In this document: in pieces, positions 60,264-64,000 of the stretch
Layout of the letters: the number at the start of each line of letters is the position of its first letter
Numbering within the stretch: the first letter of the stretch is position 1
Assembly (NCBI RefSeq): GCF_932294415.1
Contig: NC_065535.1
Span: forward strand, 25,508,782 to 25,572,781
Source: Quercus robur
Lineage: Eukaryota > Streptophyta > Magnoliopsida > Fagales > Fagaceae
Direction of reading: 5' to 3'
DNA length: 64,000 bases
Notes under the pieces: generated by a model
Database searches by the model: none
The model's input: the letters and a program-made list of their open reading frames with translations, nothing else
Told to the model about the DNA's origin: nothing
Made by a program: the position numbers and the translations under genes

Positions 60264-62529
60264 CTAAGCTGATGAAATCCCAAAACGACTTTGAAGATTA
60301 TTAATTGCTTTCTCACAGGATTCTGAAAGCTCAGCGATTGATGTTTTGCATGCTGAAAAATTCAAATAAAAACAAAGAATGCATCCAAAAGGAATCAGAT
60401 AATGGTTTATAAACTGCTGACACAAATTCAAATGGTAGCCCAAGTTAGTATTCACATTATCATTATGCTTCGTATTTATGACTTTTAACACACCTAAAGT
60501 CATACAGTAATGCTGTCTTGTAGTAATTTTCTCATTAATGTCAGTTTGAATAAGAAGAATAATGCATGTCTTCAATCTCATCCAAAAATACATGGTAATT
60601 GGTAACGATATAGGATGATGTATCCAAAAGTCCATCTAGAGTCCATAAAAAAGAGTTCTATTTGCAGTTAACACATGCACAAGTACATGAACATGTGCAA
60701 ACTTGCATATCCTCATGCATAGTTCCAGATTAAATATTACATATATAAAAGTATATATAATGACATGTTATTTAAAATTCTAATTGATGTGACACAGTAT
60801 ACATTGTTATATAGAAGAAATACAATCTATCCATGAAATACACTCATCTCCATTTCACTAGGATCCTAATTCTCATAAGGATATATGATCATTAGATCCA
60901 ACCTCCAAGTTTGGAATACGCTAATCATAAATAGGATGTAAATGGGTCATAAACTGTTGTGCAGTTTCTCTGCTCAAGTGCATCAGCCATGACCACTATT
61001 ATTCGTAACTCATAAAGTATCACAAAGCAATATCCAGATGTCATTAACGACAATAAGGCATATGCAATTCACAAGTTCTTTTCCTTCAAAGTATCATTAA
61101 ATCTAGATACATAACTTTTTTCTCGACTACTGAGTTGATAGGTTATGATATAATAAGAGTGATGCCAGTGGCGATCCCATGTGAAAGTTGATGTTACACT
61201 AATCACAATCTACCATCCCACATGTTGTGAAATTTCTTATGTTTGTAGCATTGTTGTAAAACCAAGATATAGAAACATACCACGAGATGCACTGGCTTGT
61301 GCATCTGCCTTGAACTCTGCATACGAAGCCTGAAAAATACTATCATTAGCTTACACACTTTGTGGAATTACTTAAGCACACAAGAAAAACTCAACTTGTG
61401 TTTGTGACAAAGGAAACGTTTACCTGCATTGCTTCCCGACTTTCGCTAATCCGTTCAGACATTTTCTTGTATTCCTTCTCTGCTTCATCCATCGCTTGTT
61501 GGCATGCTTGGGTCTGTATCTATTAAATTTAAAATTAAAAAAGAGAGAGAGAGAGAGAACCAAATAATTAGCCAAGAAAAACCTTGCTAACACAGCAGTT
61601 TACACAAAGGAGAATAGAAATACTCTTCAACTATTAGTGAAAGCGGTTCATGAAAACCTGTGGAAGCTTGAGAAACGGTAAAAGCATAAGATACAAATCG
61701 AACAATACAAATTTCAAAAAAACTAAACCTTAGTCAAACCATAATTACACTTAAAATTTTGTTGAATCACTCATAATTTGAGATGATTCGTTTGCTATAA
61801 GCAAAAATTGAAGAACAATATTGAAGTTACTGAAGCCTGTCTAGGCTATTAGCACTGTCTTCTAAAGTAGTTGAGAAACTCTAATGGAATCTTCTAATTC
61901 AAATCTCTCTCTCTCTCTCATGCCAAAGAAATTAGAGATTTGATTAGCATAACTAGAGGATTTGAAAATAGAATTTCGGCAAACAAAGTCAAATTTCGTA
62001 TGAGATTATTTTGAACAGAACAGATCGACAATCAACAGGTGAAAGAAACAGGTAAGTATAAAAATCAGAAATCATCGAATATCCAAAACTTTTTCTTCAA
62101 TTTTATTTATTTATTTATTTATTATATATACAGGAATCTGTTTGGCAGATGAGAAAGCGAAAGAAAAGAAGAGAAGAAAGAATTGATTCGGACCTTGAAG
62201 CGCTTGTGGAGGCGAGAGTGGGAAGCCTGGAGATCCTTGATGATCTCAGAGTGTGAGTGTTCGATGTGGCGCTTGAGATGGTCGAGGCGCGAAGAGGCGA
62301 GGTCTTTGAGATCGGAGATGGTGCCTAGGGTTTTCACTGCGGCGATAGTAGGTTGCGACTTGTCGGCATTCTTGTTCTTTGAGGTGGAGACCGTACTCTT
62401 CTTCTTCTTGTCGCTGATGATGGTGAACAATGGCGATTTCGGAGACTCGTTTAGAGAAGAAGAAGGAAAATCCGCCATTTCTGTTGGCGTTTCCAGAAGT
62501 GAGGACTTGCGGTTCACTTTCTTCTTCAT
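60264..62529 (-). CDS. Conserved plant protein of 189 residues, probably coiled-coil, four exons; function unknown
   Basis: Exons on the minus strand: 62529-62194, 61519-61424, 61329-61281 and 60352-60264. Junctions are GT-AG and the frame is maintained to a TAG at 60264-60266. The first 75 residues are basic and Ser/Lys-rich (MKKKVNRKSS, SDKKKKSTVSTSKNK), suggesting a nuclear or nucleic-acid-associated protein. From about residue 80 to the end the sequence looks helical and coiled-coil prone: LDHLKRHIEHSHSEIIKDL, MDEAEKEYKKMSERISESRE, then CEKAINNLQSRFGISSA. I do not recognise a named family. The ATG at 62529 is the first in the frame, and a CT-rich leader lies just upstream. It is convergent with the PHD gene. 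The short third exon and clean splice sites argue for a real gene. Confidence 0.75.
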
Positions 62530-62699
62530 ATCTCTCTCTCTCTCTCTTCAAAATTTTGGAGCAGAGTTTGTATGTTTGGAATTCAGTGAATGAAGAGTGA
62601 GTGTGAGTTTGAGCGGGTAATTTTTATTTTCAAATTGGAAAAATGCTAAGCTAGAGTCTGTTATTCGGTGGGTTTCTCACATTGGTCGGTTTGGGTCCA

Positions 62700-64000
62700 T
62701 GGATTGGCTTTAGATATTTTATACCTTTTGTAAAAATAAATTGGGTTTTTAATTTTTATGGACTATCTAAGATTCTAAGTTATTTCTTCAATTCTCATCG
62801 TATGACTAAATTATATTTTAAATTTTGTAAAATCATCAAAAAATTGTTAGCAGCTCAACCTCTATCAATTTTAATAAGGGTTTCCAATAATGAATAGTTA
62901 TGAAGCGGGGTTGCTATGTGTGGACCCATCCTAGTCTTGAGCCTAATAGTATGTCATAAGCCCTTTTAGACAAATTCATAGACCAGGGCATAGAAAGGAA
63001 TTGTCACATGGTTATAGATCTAAAAACCACTTGAATCACATTTGCAAAGGAATTAGTTTGTTCTAAATCTAGAATTAAGGTATGTTATTAGAAAGGTATT
63101 AGGAACCTAGCATCACCCAACCATGTAGTTGGCATTCACTTTTATTATTGAACTATATCTAGATGGGCCTCACTAAGGAAGCCTACCTAAAAACACACAA
63201 AACTTTATCCTTAAAACCCTACTTGCAAAAGATAGCAATTCACTAATTTGTGATTAATATTATTTAATATTTTGATACGACGGACACGTTTCTTAATTGT
63301 TGCATATTGCTCATTTATTTAATATTGTTTTGTAAGATTTATATAGTAAAATTTATAATCTCTTTAGTATTACTGTCAAGTATCCATCTCTCTTCCTTCT
63401 CAAAAAAAAAAAAAAAAAAAAGAAGGTATCCATCTCTCTTGCTGAGTTTCTAAAGACATGAACTAAATAAATAAATAAAGAGCTAAACTATATCTGGAAT
63501 TCAAGTGCCAAGGTTCAGAAATCTTCACGGCATCGTATTTATGGCCCAAGGAACGAGATTTATGCTGGCAAGAATGGTGGGTTTATAAGCTTATTTTGCG
63601 TTTTAAGTACTAGGGCTCTTTGAATTGCAAGGTGTTTTACATCATCCTTACCCAAAGCATTAGGCAAACACTCTTTCCATGGATCTCTTAAACATAGTGA
63701 AGAGTCTTTTGGAGATTAGTCCCTCGTACCAAGTTACGTGCTTAATAAAAGCTTGTTGGATCAAATTTTTATCCAACTTCGTTCCAGACTGGCCTTGTCC
63801 ACATCTTGATACATGTTGATTGAGTTATGAATAAGTTCTTTTGGTTGTGAGGCATATGCTATTGATGGCTCCTAACTAACTTTTGGTTGCTTATTTCATG
63901 AAATTTAATGTTTTTCAGGAGAAGCAGCCCCAGAGACAATGACCATAATAAGGGGAGGGAAAGAGTAGCCGTGAATCTAATGTGAAAAAAATTTTGTTGG
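62700..64000. other. Intergenic, no gene recognised
   Basis: AT-rich sequence with a poly-A run at about 63401-63421. No frame or splice pattern recognised up to the right edge. Confidence 0.5.

Overview
This 64 kb window is nuclear DNA of a flowering plant, most likely a woody eudicot (rosid, perhaps Fagales). The evidence is AT-rich sequence, GT-AG introns, five plant genes of recognisable type, and long intergenic stretches full of plant transposons: a chromovirus-type Ty3/gypsy LTR element, a Helitron, LINEs, tRNA-derived SINEs and several MITE families. There are no bacterial features. The species guess is an inference from overall character only.

Layout. (1) 1-4.1 kb: the first two coding exons of an RCC1/PH/FYVE-family gene on the minus strand; the rest lies beyond the left edge. 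(2) 4.1-31.5 kb: a gene-free block with MITEs, microsatellites, tandem duplications, a Helitron with both termini (13.88-17.07 kb), a LINE RNase H fragment, an isolated Tat-like LTR, a SINE and a complete but decayed 6.8 kb chromovirus (24.66-31.47 kb). (3) 31.8-32.9 kb: an intronless plastid mitoferrin-like carrier gene (MFL1 type). (4) 37.1-39.2 kb: an intronless L-type lectin receptor kinase gene (LecRK-S.6 type). (5) 39.2-50.4 kb: another repeat block, including an LTR-like segment that carries a minisatellite. (6) 50.6-58.6 kb: a six-exon PHD-finger gene of the AIPP2 type whose first intron is 5.4 kb and holds a gypsy deletion derivative and a LINE fragment. It has an apparent one-base frameshift inside the PHD finger and a roughly 40-residue tandem repeat in its linker. 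(7) 60.3-62.5 kb: a four-exon minus-strand gene for a 189-residue, probably coiled-coil protein, convergent with the PHD gene.

The RCC1/FYVE, mitoferrin-like and LecRK genes have the same content and order as I recall for the Arabidopsis block AT5G42140-AT5G42130-AT5G42120. This suggests an ancestral gene block stretched by about 28 kb of transposon insertion. The five genes are ordinary separate transcription units, not a pathway cluster. I found no convincing undescribed system. The observations most worth a second look are the frameshifted PHD gene with its internal repeat, the start codon at the very end of its first exon, and the minisatellite inside an LTR-like unit.
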